Assembly (NCBI RefSeq): GCF_002873335.1
Contig: NZ_MCUW01000027.1
Coordinates: 62,001 to 126,000 of the forward strand
Source of the DNA: Vibrio sp. 10N.286.49.B1
Lineage (GTDB): Bacteria > Pseudomonadota > Gammaproteobacteria > Enterobacterales > Vibrionaceae
DNA length: 64,000 bases
Reading direction: 5' to 3'
The notes under the pieces were generated by a model. That model worked only from the letters and a program-made list of their open reading frames with translations. It made no database searches and was not told the DNA's origin. Within the stretch, counting starts at the first letter, position 1. Every line of letters begins with the position of its first letter. Below, in pieces: positions 63,187 through 64,000 of the stretch. A program made the position numbers and the translations under genes.

Positions 63187-64000
63187 ATGCGCCACTATCT
63201 CAAATATATTATTCCGATCTTAATTCCACTGATCGTATTGCTTTTACCCCTTTCTGCATTTCCCTTCGAAGGATTGACCATTATTCAACAACGTGTGATT
63301 GCTATTTTTTTGTTAGCGGCACTTTGTTGGGTCTTCGAGCCGATACCGATTTACGCCACCTCAGTTGTGATTATTGTGTTGGAGTTACTCATGCTATCCA
63401 ACAAAGGCATGTACTGGTTTCGTGCTTCAGAAGGGCAGACGCATTTTGGTACGCTTTTGAAGTATGAAGAAATCATGGCGACGTTCGCCAGTCCTATCAT
63501 TATGCTATTTCTGGGTGGGTTTTTTCTTGCGATGGCCGCGACGAAATATCGACTAGATGTCAACTTGGCCAGAGTACTATTGAAACCGTTTGGGAGTGAT
63601 CCCAAGTACGTGATGTTGGGGTTGATGCTCATCACGGGCATTTTCTCAATGTTCATGTCTAATACCGCGACTACAGCGATGATGTTGTCTATTTTGACGC
63701 CAGTGATTGCCTTATTTGGGCCCAAAGACCCGGGGCGTATTGCGTTTGCATTATGCATACCTGTCGCGGCAAATATCGGTGGTATTGGTACCCCGATAGG
63801 TACGCCACCTAACGCCATCGCACTTAAATATTTGGTGGGTGAGAATTACATTAGCTTTGGTGAGTGGATGGCCTTTGGTGTTCCGTTTGTTGTGGTGATG
63901 ATGGCATTAGCATGGCTATTGATTAACTCGCTATATGGCGCAGAACAGAAAAAAATCGAGCTAGCCATTAAGGGAAAATTCTTAAAAACACCCAAAGCGA
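63187..64000 (+). CDS. SLC13/DASS-family anion transporter, N-terminal part
   Basis: The first 271 residues of a sodium-coupled anion symporter (dicarboxylate, sulfate or similar) run off the window. About seven hydrophobic segments occur. The family signature SNT appears in FSMFMSNTATTAMMLSILTP and GIGTPIGTPPNAIALK. ATG 63187 is used; the ribosome site AGGA is 10-12 bases away. An upstream overlapping ATG at 63182 starts a 13-codon frame. Confidence 0.88.
   Translation, partial: MRHYLKYIIPILIPLIVLLLPLSAFPFEGLTIIQQRVIAIFLLAALCWVFEPIPIYATSVVIIVLELLMLSNKGMYWFRASEGQTHFGTLLKYEEIMATFASPIIMLFLGGFFLAMAATKYRLDVNLARVLLKPFGSDPKYVMLGLMLITGIFSMFMSNTATTAMMLSILTPVIALFGPKDPGRIAFALCIPVAANIGGIGTPIGTPPNAIALKYLVGENYISFGEWMAFGVPFVVVMMALAWLLINSLYGAEQKKIELAIKGKFLKTPKA

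Noticed and set aside
1..64000. CRISPR arrays, transposases, integrases, phage genes
   Set aside because: No regularly spaced long repeats and no such proteins among the open frames; the tandem repeats found are short and contiguous.

Overview
The window looks like a stretch of the large chromosome of a Vibrio. The order polB, uvrY/varA, uvrC, pgsA, tRNA cluster matches what I remember of Vibrio cholerae. The norspermidine module (a fused diaminobutyrate aminotransferase/decarboxylase, then carboxynorspermidine dehydrogenase and nspC) is a Vibrio hallmark. Rof, DUF2947 and DUF1289 proteins and moderate GC fit as well. I see no transposase, integrase, phage gene or CRISPR array. It reads as ordinary chromosome with a patchy accessory stretch at about 12.3-20 kb. 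Family names come from recognising the translated sequence; no database search was run.

Layout. 1-5.8 kb: 5' end of polB (minus strand), uvrY-uvrC-pgsA, four tRNAs (Cys, Gly, Leu, Gly) behind one strong promoter, and a riboflavin synthase. 6.2-12.3 kb: norspermidine genes and ppiB. 12.3-20.3 kb: small single genes (Rof-like protein, lipoprotein, DJ-1 protein with divergent LysR regulator, monooxygenase-like ABM protein, two GNATs, VOC protein, GST with divergent LysR regulator), with short tandem repeats and palindromes in the gaps. 20.3-25.9 kb: dmsABC with chaperone and NapF-like ferredoxin behind a perfect FNR box. 26-34.9 kb: DsbA-like protein, metC, cls, a sodium-coupled NSS transporter with a near-perfect TyrR box, pseudouridine synthase, rRNA-type methyltransferase, hslJ, DUF1289.

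35-40 kb: a receiver-CheX-like protein coupled to a diguanylate cyclase, a fatty acid desaturase behind a double FabR-like operator, and an HD-GYP protein. 40-43.8 kb: psuK-psuG, a HAD phosphatase and glpR. 43.9-52 kb: ferric hydroxamate uptake (fhuA-like receptor, fhuCDB) and a divergent ABC exporter, with two Fur boxes. 52.4-55.8 kb: divergent glpK and glpD with GlpR operators. 55.9-64 kb: PafA-like phosphatase, EamA transporter, STAS protein, tyrR, rimJ, an HD phosphohydrolase, DUF2947 and the start of an SLC13 anion transporter.

Regulators and likely targets occur in the same window. TyrR (59.6 kb) probably controls itself and the NSS transporter at 30.7 kb. GlpR (43.1 kb) probably controls glpK/glpD at 54 kb, with the iron block lying between them. 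Fur probably controls the iron block, and FNR the anaerobic DMSO reductase. The nearest things to undescribed systems are the TyrR-linked NSS transporter, the Fur-boxed ABC exporter beside fhu, the receiver-CheX/GGDEF pair, a possible small RNA near 52.2 kb and the unexplained direct repeats upstream of the dms FNR site.
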